From NCBI RefSeq assembly GCF_003344785.1, contig NZ_QPMK01000012.1, positions 1-64,000 of the forward strand: 64,000 bases of DNA, read 5' to 3'. This document shows positions 1 through 7,864 of this stretch, piece after piece. The first letter of the stretch is position 1. Each line of letters starts with the position of its first letter. Source of the DNA: Thalassococcus profundi. Lineage in GTDB: Bacteria; Pseudomonadota; Alphaproteobacteria; Rhodobacterales; Rhodobacteraceae. Position numbers and translations under genes: made by a program. Below the pieces are notes generated by a model that did no database searches, had not been told where the DNA came from, and was given only the letters and a program-made list of their open reading frames with translations.

Positions 1-158
1 CATTGTTGCAAGCCTATCCTTCAGGCAGGTGCACAGGCGACGACGCGACAGATCCGGTTGAGCGCGCCCCGCCAACCGGCGCGAATAACCGCCCGGATGC
101 TTGCTTTGGGGGTGTCGATACAGCAGGTTGTGGGATCGACGCCAAGGGTGATTACGAC

Positions 159-488
159 ATGATGATCTACGGCTTACAGACCTGCGCAATCTGTCAGAAG
201 GCCCACAAAGCATTGGAGGCAAAAGGAATGGATGTCTCTTTCCGTGATGTTCGGGCGGAGCCCTTGAGCGAGGCAGAATTGTCGGAGCTGATCGAAGAGT
301 TCGGGGATCGGCTCGTGGACCGCAAATCGAATGATTACCGCGCGCTCAATAACTGGCTGAAGAATTCGGAGGCAGAGGTGCAGATCGCTGCCCAACCCAA
401 GGTCATGGCCCGCCCGGTAATCCGTGACGGGCACAAGTTCTTTCTGGGTTGGGATGAGACTGTTCAGGAAGCTTTGCTTACGGACTAA
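159..488 (+). CDS. ArsC/Spx-family (arsenate reductase-like) protein
   Basis: A 109-aa thioredoxin-fold protein of the ArsC/Spx type. The N-terminal strand is followed by CAIC (Cys9, Cys12), the usual redox position, and the C-terminal half carries a QPKVMARPVI stretch, which matches the cis-proline/substrate-loop region of the family. The frame is open upstream to base 3, but homology to the family only begins at the ATG at 159, so that start is preferred; a second ATG follows immediately. Small proteins of this type are often called arsenate reductase without proof, and the true substrate here is unknown. The stop codon lies at the edge of an IS remnant, so the last few residues could be altered by that insertion or deletion. 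Confidence 0.75.
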   Translation: MMIYGLQTCAICQKAHKALEAKGMDVSFRDVRAEPLSEAELSELIEEFGDRLVDRKSNDYRALNNWLKNSEAEVQIAAQPKVMARPVIRDGHKFFLGWDETVQEALLTD

Positions 489-723
489 GACGGCCTTCAT
501 CGCGCCTGGTTCACCTTGGGAAAACGGCTGCTGCGAGAGCTTCAATGCCCGGTTCCGGGACGAACTTTCGAACGGTGAGACCTTTTACAGCCTGCGTGAG
601 GCCCAAATCCTGATCGAGGGATGGCGTCATCACTACAACACTATCAGACCGCACAGCGCTCTCGGATACCGTCCACCGGCGCCCAAAAGCATCGTCCCGA
701 TAGACCAAAGGCCGACCATGCAA
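487..723 (+). mobile_element. IS3-family transposase 3' remnant
   Basis: The reading frame starting at the AAG at 487 encodes about 79 residues typical of the C-terminal end of an IS3-type OrfB integrase: SPWENGCCESFNARFRDEL, including the last catalytic Glu of the DDE triad, then HHYNTIRPHSALGYRPPAP and a DQRPTM ending. The first three quarters of the transposase are missing, and the remnant begins within a few bases of the stop of the preceding ArsC-like gene. The normal stop after the DQRPTM end is not present, and the frame runs on without homology. This is a dead fragment and cannot transpose by itself. The stretch from 724 to 885 shows nothing recognisable. Confidence 0.8.
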
Positions 724-885
724 TCTCAGCGAACCGAATTGCCGCTGTCGGCAGAGGAGCTGGCCCGAATAAGCTTCCTCCGTGACCTTCACACCGGTTC
801 CAGTGCGGGCTCCGACGCTGGCGGCCATACAAGGCCTCTGTCCACGCGCCAGAGGTCGCACCGCCCGGCAGGGACATTCCCGCCC

Positions 886-1584
886 TCAGCTTGCCAGCTT
901 TTCCTGCTGCGCGAAGGGGCTGAGGCCCAGCCAGGTCTGCATGGATCGGATCAGGTCCGACGACCCGACCAGCAACAGCGCGTCGCGGTCGACGGCATCG
1001 GCCACCGACCACAGCCCCATCCAGATCTCCGTCATCGTCCGCAGATCGACGGTCGCGTAGAGATCGACGTCGAAGCCGGGGTCGATGTGGCATAGGTCCA
1101 CGGTGCGGTCCGGCTCCACGATCAGCCACCATTTGCGCTGCGACTCGGGCAACTCAGGGTAGATGAACTCGATCACCACGCGCTGGTCGGGGACCGGTGT
1201 CGTGTCGAGGTTACGCCGCATCTCCCACATCAGCAACTCGGGGTCGAGGTTTTCCAGCGACGGCTCCGTCTCCACCCATTTCTGGCCCCACATGCCGATG
1301 GCCTCGATCACCGGCTGAAGGTCTCGCCCAGCCTGGGTCAGCGCGTAGGCCTCCACCTCCGGCGTTTCCGTCAGCCGTTCGCGCTTGACCACTCCCGCCG
1401 CCTCCAACTCGCTCAGGCGCTTCGACAGCAGCGCCGGCGACATCCGTGGCACGCCCCGGCGCAACTCGTTAAAACGGGACGACCCGGCGACCAGCTCGCG
1501 CAAGAGTATGACGGTCCAGCGCGTGCAAAGGACCTCAGCGGCCATCGCGACAGGGTAGAATTGCTTGTAACTCGCATTGGTCAT
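886..1584 (-). CDS. HxlR-type winged-helix transcriptional regulator
   Basis: A 232-aa regulator. Residues about 10-105 are an HxlR/MarR-like winged helix: VLCTRWTVILLRELVAG, the helix-turn-helix with FNELRRGVPRMSPALLSKRL, and the wing VVKRERL. The C-terminal 110 residues are an extra domain, probably SCP2-like, seen in many alphaproteobacterial HxlR proteins and a possible ligand pocket. The start at 1584 is chosen because a GGAAGGGAGG ribosome-binding site precedes it on the minus strand; a further upstream in-frame start lacks one. The gene diverges from the tautomerase-hemoglobin-cupin group, and the shared intergenic region carries repeated CAGTTC half-sites, so it probably controls itself and that group. 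The ligand is unknown. Confidence 0.85.
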   Translation of the reverse strand: MTNASYKQFYPVAMAAEVLCTRWTVILLRELVAGSSRFNELRRGVPRMSPALLSKRLSELEAAGVVKRERLTETPEVEAYALTQAGRDLQPVIEAIGMWGQKWVETEPSLENLDPELLMWEMRRNLDTTPVPDQRVVIEFIYPELPESQRKWWLIVEPDRTVDLCHIDPGFDVDLYATVDLRTMTEIWMGLWSVADAVDRDALLLVGSSDLIRSMQTWLGLSPFAQQEKLAS

Positions 1585-1638
1585 TGCGTGCCTCCCTTCC
1601 TTGATGGGTTCGCAGCCTGACATATCGACCCCGCCTCT

Positions 1639-1686
1639 GGCCAGTTCAGGTCCTGTATCGTGGCCGATTCAGTTCGTGAACTGGCC
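1639..1686. promoter_or_regulatory. Candidate HxlR operator: three CAGTTC half-sites in the divergent promoter region
   Basis: Between the HxlR gene and the tautomerase gene, GGCCAGTTCA (1639-1648) and TGAACTGGCC (1677-1686) form a perfect 10-bp inverted repeat. A perfect compact palindrome, CAGTTC-GT-GAACTG, covers 1670-1683. Three copies of the same half-site in 48 bp between divergent genes is what an autoregulated dimeric winged-helix protein would use. That the HxlR protein binds here is inferred. Confidence 0.55.
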
Positions 1687-1768
1687 GGACAGGCTCTGTG
1701 GATGTCAGGATTTCCCCATGCCGGAGCGATCCGGCAATATGAAAGGATCGAGATCAAAGGAGAACGCA

Positions 1769-1990
1769 ATGCCCCTTGTGGATATCGAACTGATCGAAGG
1801 CGTCTTCGACGACGACCAGAAACAGCGGATGATCCGCGACGTGACCGAAGCAATGGTCAACATCCAGGGCGAGGCCATGCGCGGCATGACCTGGGTCCGG
1901 GTGCAGGAAATCGCCAGCGGCGAATGGGCCATCGGCGGCAAGCCGATGACCGCGGAGGCCGTCAGGGCGGCGCAATCCGAACCCGCCTGA
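1769..1990 (+). CDS. 4-oxalocrotonate tautomerase-family protein
   Basis: A 73-aa small tautomerase. After Met removal the N-terminus is Pro (MPLVDIELIEG), the catalytic base of the 4-OT/MIF superfamily, and the family's basic pocket residue is probably the Arg in MRGMTWVRV. The length fits a single beta-alpha-beta subunit. The ATG at 1769 follows a good AAAGGAG site and is the only start that places Pro at position 2. It is the first gene of a short plus-strand group followed by truncated hemoglobin and a cupin, opposite the HxlR regulator. Tautomerases of this kind act on enols or alpha-keto acids; the physiological substrate cannot be read from sequence. Confidence 0.85.
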   Translation: MPLVDIELIEGVFDDDQKQRMIRDVTEAMVNIQGEAMRGMTWVRVQEIASGEWAIGGKPMTAEAVRAAQSEPA

Positions 1991-2030
1991 GCAAACACAC
2001 CCATACCCCATAACGGAGAAAGGAGCAGCA

Positions 2031-2432
2031 ATGACCCAATCTCTCGCCGAGAAGTTGGAGACAACGACACTCTACGAACGCCTCGGAGGCGCCGCCGGCA
2101 TTCGGCGAATAGTCGACGGCGCGGTCGCGGCCCATATGGAGAACCCATTGATCGGGCACCGGTTCGAACCCTATGCGGACCGCCCCGAGCGGGTCGAGGA
2201 GATCAAGCAGCACACCTGCGATTTCTTCGCCGCCGGCAGCGGCGGGCCGGACAAATACCGGGGCCGGAACATGACAGAGGCCCATCGCGGCATGGAGATC
2301 GACGGGGCTGAATACGAGGCCGCCGCGCAGGATATCCTGACGACGATGGCCGCCCTAAACTATGACCCCGAGACCCGCATCGAGGTCGCGGCGATCCTCC
2401 AGTCCCTGAAACCCGAAATTATCCATGTATGA
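2031..2432 (+). CDS. Group I truncated hemoglobin
   Basis: A 133-aa 2-on-2 globin. The start TLYERLGGAAGIRRIVD is the typical family opening, followed by FFAAGSGGPDKYRGRNM and AHRGMEI, in which His85 is the expected proximal heme ligand. The gene has a strong GGAGAAAGGAG site and lies 40 bp after the tautomerase, so the two are probably co-transcribed. Group I truncated hemoglobins bind O2 and NO and often serve NO detoxification or oxygen sensing; that role is inferred from the family. A cupin gene follows, which suggests a small stress or ligand-processing unit under HxlR control. Confidence 0.92.
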   Translation: MTQSLAEKLETTTLYERLGGAAGIRRIVDGAVAAHMENPLIGHRFEPYADRPERVEEIKQHTCDFFAAGSGGPDKYRGRNMTEAHRGMEIDGAEYEAAAQDILTTMAALNYDPETRIEVAAILQSLKPEIIHV

Positions 2433-2478
2433 GCGGACCGGCCCTGCGAGCCCGGTCTTGCGGAAAGGCAGGCAAGAC

Positions 2479-2849
2479 ATGACAGCAACCATCGAAACCT
2501 GTCGGTTCGAGACCCCCGATTACCGGCTCGACATGAAGGAGCGTGGCGGCATCGACATCGACATCGTGAAGACATCGCAGGGCTCCACCGGCATGCAGGC
2601 CGTGTTCGAGCCCGGCTGGACCTGGAGGCGGACGAGAAACCGCTTCTCGGCCACCCCGAAACATGCCCGATGCATCATACTGGCTACTGCCTCTCCGGGA
2701 GGCTCGTTGTCCGCATGTTCGAAAGCGGACAGGAAACGCCGATCACAAAGGGCGACTTTTTCGAGATCCCGCCGGGTCACGATGCCTATGTCGCGGGTGA
2801 GGAGCGGGTCGAACTGATCCTCTTCGAGGCGCCGCAAGGTCACGCCTGA
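2479..2849 (+). pseudogene. Cupin-domain protein, broken by a -1 frameshift
   Basis: The frame from the ATG at 2479 gives a cupin N-terminus up to VFEPGWTW, then loses homology. Shifting by one base near 2625-2632 restores it: GHPETCPMHHTGYCLSGRL with the cupin His residues, then KGDFFEIPPGHDAYVAGEE, ending at TGA 2847-2849. The join reads as a W-R-A-D stretch missing one G in a short G run, so either a real -1 deletion or a sequencing error. Repaired, it would be a protein of about 123 aa with a single cupin barrel. It follows the hemoglobin gene by 46 bp and belongs to that operon. The ribosome-binding site is GGAAAGG. Confidence 0.75.
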
Positions 2850-2949
2850 CGGCCTGGGCCTTCGACGCCTCGCGCATCGACGTGCGCAGGCCACCACGCG
2901 GGCGGAGGGCTCGGAAACGCGTCTTTCGCCCGCTTTGCAGTGTCGCGGG

Positions 2950-3765
2950 TCAGACCGGTCGGGGACGAAACCGCTCGCGATAGGCCGAAGGGGTAATCCC
3001 GCTATGTCGTTTGAATATGCGCCGGAAAAAGGCGACATCCTCGTATCCGACCGAAAGCCCGACCTGCTCGATCGACGGCGCCCCGTCCTCGAGCATCTTG
3101 CGCGCGGCGGTGACGCGGATCATCTGCAGGTAGGCGCCCGGCATGAGGCCTGTCGCCACCTTGAACCGACGCACGAAGTTGCGCCGACTCATGCCCGCCA
3201 TGTCCGCGAGTTCCTCGACGGGCATGTCGCGGTCGTAATGCGCGCTCAGGTGATGTTCGATGTTCCGCACGTGTTCGTCGTCGTGCGGACGTGACAACGG
3301 CAGCAATGCGTAGCCGGACTGGTGTGTGCGCGGCATATCCAGAAGCAGCGCCTTGGAACATTCGATCGCGACCTCGCGACCGCAGAGCCGCTCCACCAGG
3401 TGAAGGCTCAGATCGCTCGCGGCATTCACGCCGCCGCCGCAATAGAGCCCGGCATCCTCGGTGATGAGCAGATCCGTCCGCCAGTCGACCCCCGGATAGC
3501 GCTGTCGGAAACCGTCGGCCACGCCCCAATGCGTCGTGGCCCGGCGACCCTTCAGCAGGCCGGCCTCGGCCATGAATGCGACCCCCGAACAGACCCCGGC
3601 AATACGCGTGCCGTGCCGGTATCGGTCCGAAAGCCATGGCGGGATCGCGGCGTGCCGCGCCATCCATTCGGACGGCACGGGACCCGAGGCTGACACCATG
3701 ACCAGATCCACCGGACCGAGATCCTCGATCGCCCGGTCGGGCAAGATGTTCAGGCCATAGGCGCT
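2950..3765 (-). pseudogene. GlxA-family AraC-type regulator, 5' truncated
   Basis: About 270 residues remain of a regulator that normally has about 320. The N-terminal DJ-1/PfpI-like domain is present from SAYGLNILPDRAIEDLGPVD, with GTRIAGVCSGVAFMAEAGLL and its nucleophile-elbow Cys. The C-terminal AraC double helix-turn-helix is complete, with MPVEELADMAGMSRRNFVRR and VGYEDVAFFRRIFKRHSG. The first 50 or so residues are missing: homology stops at 3765, with an in-frame stop just upstream. A TTG at 3744 could start a shortened protein, but no good ribosome-binding site is seen. The plus-strand MFS fragment begins at the same base, so one deletion removed both 5' ends. Confidence 0.75.
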
Positions 3766-4274
3766 TCGCCGCCGACCGCGTCACCGAACAGGGCGGGCTC
3801 GCCGGACTGCCCTTGCAGTCCAGCGGTGCAATCGTTTTTGCCGCCTACGGGGCGCTTGGGCTGCTCGGCCTTCTGACCGCCCGGATCAAATCCGCCATCG
3901 GCCTTCCGTGGCTCCTGCGCGCGCTCAACATCGGCGCGGCACTGTCCATCGCGATCATTGCCTGGGCGCCGACGTCGTGGGGATTCGTAGTTGTCTCAGC
4001 GGGCATGCAGGGCATGTTCGTGATGATGATCAGCGCGGTTCTGTCGCTTTGGTCAGAGCGGCTCTTTCCTGACCTCCCTTCGCTCAGCTTCACCACGGCG
4101 CTGTGGATCACCGCCGCAGGCAACATTGCGGGGCCCGCGATCGCGGGTGTGACGGCTTCCGCCTTCGGCCCTGTGCCAATGTTCTTTGGCGCGGCAGCGG
4201 TCGCTCTCGCCACGTCGCTACTGCTGACACCCGGCGTCATCCGCGAAAAGGCATCGACTACGACATCGGTCTAA
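3765..4274 (+). pseudogene. MFS transporter, N-terminal half deleted
   Basis: About 169 residues from the C-terminal half of a 12-helix MFS permease. Homology begins at FAADRVTEQGGLAGLPLQSS and runs through roughly six hydrophobic segments, such as IVFAAYGALGLLGLL, ALSIAIIAWAP, FVVVSAGMQGMFVMMISAVL and FFGAAAVALATSLLL, to a normal stop. The first half, with its start codon and promoter, is missing at the same junction that truncates the GlxA-like regulator. A TTG at 3813 could start a shorter product, but half a permease would not transport. The ancestral arrangement was probably an MFS exporter divergent from its regulator. Confidence 0.7.
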
Positions 4275-4779
4275 CGAGCTGGCAGCGCGCGGCCCTGTCA
4301 AGGGTGCAACGCGTCGACCGGACACACCGCTGAACTTGGGGTTCTACTGAATTTCTCAACGGAAGCTCAGTCCCGCCCCGCAGTAGTTGGTCGGTGTGCA
4401 TCATTTCTATGCTTGGCTGAAAGTTCATTGGCAAATCAATCCGGCGCTGACCGGCGATGACCGGCAAAGCCGAGGGTGGAGCGGTTATTGAGCCCTGGTG
4501 GCCGAAATTAGAGTCACTGGTGAGGCTGGCGCGCTGCCGGCGGGGGGGGGCGTCACACTCAGATGCAATTCAGCGCCCGACGGCCCCTTCCAACGTCTCT
4601 GATGACCTCTCCGGCTTGTCTCGATCCCGCACGCCGATATCTGCCGGGACTAATCCAGACGGGCCGTTTGATCAAAAAAGACGCGCGCGGCTTACAAATC
4701 GACCTCTAGAAACTGCTGGCCTCCGGTCGTCTCTTTGTGGCTGCGCAGTGCCGCTTCTTGAGCGAACCCGACTTTAGGA
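4275..4779. other. 505-bp stretch with no recognisable gene
   Basis: The only sizeable open frame here (4457-4777) has no codon bias or family resemblance and no ribosome-binding site. The stretch contains a run of nine G at 4542-4550. It follows the truncated MFS gene and may be decayed sequence. Confidence 0.5.
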
Positions 4780-5544
4780 TCACGTCGCCTGCCGTTCCGC
4801 CCAGCCTGCGAATGTCCGTTCAAGCGCGACGACGGCGTAGTAGAGGACGATCCCGAGCACCGCGAGCGCAATCAGCACTGCGAACATCAGTGGGTAGTTG
4901 GAATTCGTCTGACCCGACAGGAACAAGGCGCCCAGCCCTCGGCCGTGGGGCGACACGATCTCGACGAGGTTGGTGCCGATGAAGGCCAGCGTCACTGAGA
5001 CTTTCAGCGCGCCGAAGAACTCGGGCAGCGTCTTGGGCAGGGCGATCTTGCGGAAAATGGTAAAACGGCTCGCGCCTAGGGATCGCAGAATGTCGCGGTA
5101 TTCCGGCTCCAGGGTCGACAGGCCTATCCCGACCGAAACCGCGATCGGAAAGAACGAGATCAGGAACGCCATCATCACGGTGTTGAAATCATGCTGGCCG
5201 ATGAAAAGGAGCGCCAGAACCGGCACGAGCGTCGCCTTGGGGATGGCATTGAACCCGACCAAAAGCGGATAGAGCGCGTCGCGCATGATCTGCGAAAAGC
5301 CCATGACCATCCCGAGGAGCAGCCCGAAGACCACTGCGAGACCGAGGCCCGCCACTGTGCGCCACAGCGTCTGCCACGAGCCGATCAGGAAAAGCTCCCA
5401 GAACTGCGCATAGGCCGCAGGCAGATCCGAGGGCGAGGCCATAACGTAGTTGGGCCATCCATTGATCTGCACAAGCGCTTCCCAAACCACGAGGAAGGCG
5501 AGGATGGCGAGGATGGGAACGGCAATCTTGCGCAGGATTTGCAT
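4780..5544 (-). CDS. ABC transporter permease, SsuC/NrtB/ThiX type
   Basis: A 254-aa inner-membrane permease with about six hydrophobic segments (IAVPILAILAFLVVWEAL near the start, LFLIGSWQTLWRTVAGLGLA, TVMMAFLISFFPIAVSVGIG, YPLMFAVLIALAVLGIVLYY). The cytoplasmic EAA-like loop reads EYRDILRSLGASRFTIFRKI, which contacts the ATPase. Its ATG overlaps the ATPase stop as TGATG, so translation is coupled and the start is fixed. With the ATPase and the NMT1/THI5-type binding protein it forms a complete importer. The family carries sulfonates, nitrate, riboflavin or pyrimidine precursors; which one applies is not visible in the permease. Confidence 0.88.
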   Translation of the reverse strand: MQILRKIAVPILAILAFLVVWEALVQINGWPNYVMASPSDLPAAYAQFWELFLIGSWQTLWRTVAGLGLAVVFGLLLGMVMGFSQIMRDALYPLLVGFNAIPKATLVPVLALLFIGQHDFNTVMMAFLISFFPIAVSVGIGLSTLEPEYRDILRSLGASRFTIFRKIALPKTLPEFFGALKVSVTLAFIGTNLVEIVSPHGRGLGALFLSGQTNSNYPLMFAVLIALAVLGIVLYYAVVALERTFAGWAERQAT

Positions 5545-6332
5545 CACGCGGCCTCCGGGTCTCGGCCTTGGGCGATCTTGATCTGGTCCCGCAGGATGTG
5601 CAGCATGTCCGCTGCGATCGGGGTATAGAGCATGTCGATGGTCCGGTCCTGCGGCAGGTCGATGTCGAGGATGTATTGCGTGCGCGCCGGGCGACCCGAC
5701 AGCACCACGACCTGATCCCCGAGAAAGGCACTCTCGCGCAGGTCGTGGGTGATGAGCACCGCTGTGAAGGGCTCTTTTGCGCGCAGATCTCGCATCGTCT
5801 GCCACAAATCTTCGCGGGTGAAGTTGTCGAGCGCTCCGAACGGCTCGTCCATGATGAGCACGTCGGGCTTGTGCACGATGGCGCGGCAGAGCGAGGCGCG
5901 TTGGCGCATGCCGCCCGACAGCTCTGACGGGCGCTTGGCCTCGAAGCCCGAGAGGCCCACCATCTCCAGCAGCTCTTCGGCGCGCGCGACGCGGTCCCGG
6001 CGTGGCATGGAAGGTGCGACGATCTCCAATGGCAGGATCACGTTGTCGAGGATCGTGCGCCATTCCAGTAGCACTGGGTTCTGAAACGCCATGCCGACCG
6101 TCTTGCGCGGGCTCGTCACCTTCTGCCCGTCCAGCCAGACCTCGCCCGCGTCAGGCTTCATCAGGCCCGCCACGAGTCTTGTAAGGGTGGACTTGCCACA
6201 GCCAGAGGGGCCGACCACCGCGCAGAATTCGCCCTTCGGCACGGAAATATCCAGCCCGTCGAGCACCGGCAGCGGCCCCGACCTTGTCTTGTAGGAGTGC
6301 CGAACGCCTTTGATTTCGATCAGGTTTTTCAT
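5544..6332 (-). CDS. ABC transporter ATP-binding protein, SsuB/NrtD/TauB type
   Basis: A 262-aa ATPase with all key motifs: Walker A GPSGCGKST, Q-loop GMAFQNPVLLEW, signature LSGGMRQRASLCRAI, Walker B VLIMDEPFGALD and the switch His in VLITHDLRE. The start at 6332 gives MKNLIEIKGVRHSY, the usual beginning of the nucleotide-binding domain; the longer frame adds 17 unrelated residues. It powers the permease encoded immediately downstream, with a TGATG overlap, and lies 61 bp after the substrate-binding protein gene. Short C-terminal tail, no extra regulatory domain. Confidence 0.9.
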   Translation of the reverse strand: MKNLIEIKGVRHSYKTRSGPLPVLDGLDISVPKGEFCAVVGPSGCGKSTLTRLVAGLMKPDAGEVWLDGQKVTSPRKTVGMAFQNPVLLEWRTILDNVILPLEIVAPSMPRRDRVARAEELLEMVGLSGFEAKRPSELSGGMRQRASLCRAIVHKPDVLIMDEPFGALDNFTREDLWQTMRDLRAKEPFTAVLITHDLRESAFLGDQVVVLSGRPARTQYILDIDLPQDRTIDMLYTPIAADMLHILRDQIKIAQGRDPEAA

Positions 6333-6393
6333 TTCTCGCGCCCCGATCTGCCGCTGATCGCGGGCGCGGCGCGCGTGCTGCACCTTGCCATTG

Positions 6394-7401
6394 TCACTTC
6401 ATCAGCAGCACATCGCCCTTGGGCAGGTAGCTGTCATCGAAGAACGCCGCCGCGTCGGGCTCGTTCTGGAACTCGTAGACGGTCTTGGTCTGCTCGATGG
6501 CTGCGGCAAAGCGCTCGGGATCCACGTTGCCCATGCCGTTTTCTCGCACGTAGTCGGTCAGGACATTGGCGTCGATCGACAGTTGCAGGCGTCGCTTCTC
6601 GAGATCTGCATCGGCGGCGGGGTTGCGCTTCAGAAGCGCCTCGATTGCCGCGTCGGAATCGTCAATGGCCGCCTGCCAGCCCTGTGCGATGGCGGTGAGA
6701 AAACCGGTCACCGCCTCCGGGTTGGCCTCGGCGAAATCCGTGTTCACGATGATCGCGTTCCCGTAGAGTTCCACTCCGTAATCGGCCATCAGGATCACCG
6801 AGATGTCCTCTTCGGGCACGCCCAGTCGGATCAGATTCAGCGTCGAAGAGAAGGAGAAGCCGGTCACGGCATCCACCTCGCCCTGAGCCAACATCGGCTC
6901 GCGCGTGGGGAAGCCGAGCGGCTCGACGGTGATCGCGTCAATGTCGAGATCATTCTCGGCGGCGAAAATCGGGAACTGCGCCCAAGCCCCATCGGGCGGC
7001 GGCGCGCCGAGGATGCGGCCTTCGAGATCAGCGGGTTCCGAAACGCCTTGGCTCACCCGGCCAACCACCGCAAAAGGCGGTTTGTCGTAGACCATCATCA
7101 CCGGTATCACTGGCGCGTCCGGGTTCTGGTCAAGAAAACGCATCACCGAGTTTATGTCGGCGAAACCCACCGGGAACGCGCCAGTCGCGACCTTCGGAAT
7201 GGCATCGAGGGATCCTGCACCTTCGGTAATCGTGACCGTGAGGCCCTGCGCCTCGAAAAGGCCGGCATCGACCGCATAGGTGTAGGGTGCGGCGGGACCT
7301 TCGAATTTCCAATCAAGTGCGAAAGGCATCTCGGTTTGCGCGAAGGCAGTGCCCGCTGCAAAAGTGACGGCGCTGACGAAGAGGAGGTGTTTGGCTATCA
7401 T
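6394..7401 (-). CDS. ABC transporter substrate-binding protein, NMT1/THI5-like
   Basis: A 335-aa periplasmic binding protein and first gene of the importer operon. Residues 1-21 are a signal peptide (hydrophobic HLLFVSAVTFAAGTAFA, cleavage before QTEMP). The mature part has NMT1/THI5 features: LDWKFEGPAAPYTYAVDAGLF, GFADINSVMRFL and VTGFSFSSTLNLIRLG. This group binds pyrimidine-like or other small aromatic or amide compounds such as hydroxymethylpyrimidine. A decayed fragment of a hydantoinase/dihydropyrimidinase lies just upstream on the other strand, which makes a pyrimidine or hydantoin-type substrate worth considering, but that is inference. Confidence 0.85.
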   Translation of the reverse strand: MIAKHLLFVSAVTFAAGTAFAQTEMPFALDWKFEGPAAPYTYAVDAGLFEAQGLTVTITEGAGSLDAIPKVATGAFPVGFADINSVMRFLDQNPDAPVIPVMMVYDKPPFAVVGRVSQGVSEPADLEGRILGAPPPDGAWAQFPIFAAENDLDIDAITVEPLGFPTREPMLAQGEVDAVTGFSFSSTLNLIRLGVPEEDISVILMADYGVELYGNAIIVNTDFAEANPEAVTGFLTAIAQGWQAAIDDSDAAIEALLKRNPAADADLEKRRLQLSIDANVLTDYVRENGMGNVDPERFAAAIEQTKTVYEFQNEPDAAAFFDDSYLPKGDVLLMK

Positions 7402-7539
7402 GGTCTTTCCCTATTGAAGGTCTCTTTTTCCTTCGGCACGTAGACGAAAACCAGTCCCCCGACATGACTACGATCAGAATATCCGATTCTTGGGCGTTGA
7501 GTGATCGTTTTTTGTGCAGAAGGCGGCCGCGTGTCCTGA

Positions 7540-7722
7540 AACTTGGGGTATACGCCCTACGAGGGGAAAGAGGTGCAGGGCTGGCCGGAAACCGTTCTTC
7601 TGCGCGGTCACCCTATCATCGAGAAAGGCCAGATCGTGGCAGAAGCTCAGGGGGAGGTAGCCCTCGTTGACGAGAACGATCGCGACATCCAGCTTGTCGT
7701 CACTTTTCGCCATGGGGCTTAG
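7540..7722 (+). pseudogene. C-terminal fragment of a hydantoinase/dihydropyrimidinase
   Basis: Bases 7540-7722 encode about 60 residues with the hallmark end of D-hydantoinases and dihydropyrimidinases: GYTPYEGKEVQGWPETVLLR followed by GHPIIEKGQIVAEAQGE. The frame is closed by a TGA just upstream at 7537-7539 and ends at TAG 7720-7722. The roughly 400 upstream residues with the metal-binding active site are absent, so it is a relic. Homology is strong over only about 35 residues. The rest of the 7402-7864 gap between the binding protein and the DUF4242 gene shows nothing else. Confidence 0.65.
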
Positions 7723-7864
7723 AATTGCATGTCTGGGCGCCGGATTCACCCTCCCTGCGGGCGAATGGCAGGATCGTCCCCGCATTCTGTCCGCATGGCC
7801 GGGTGCCAATACGAGCCTTCCGGCCCCATGCTCTGTCTGAGAACGAAGCCAGAAGGAGGCAATC

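Noticed and set aside
424-1095. 223-codon plus-strand frame running across the IS3 remnant
   Set aside because: Only residues from about 487 to 723 match a transposase; the ends are an out-of-frame ArsC shadow and an antisense shadow of the HxlR gene.
4457-4777. 106-codon frame in the gene-free stretch
   Set aside because: No start signal, no family similarity and a composition unlike its neighbours.
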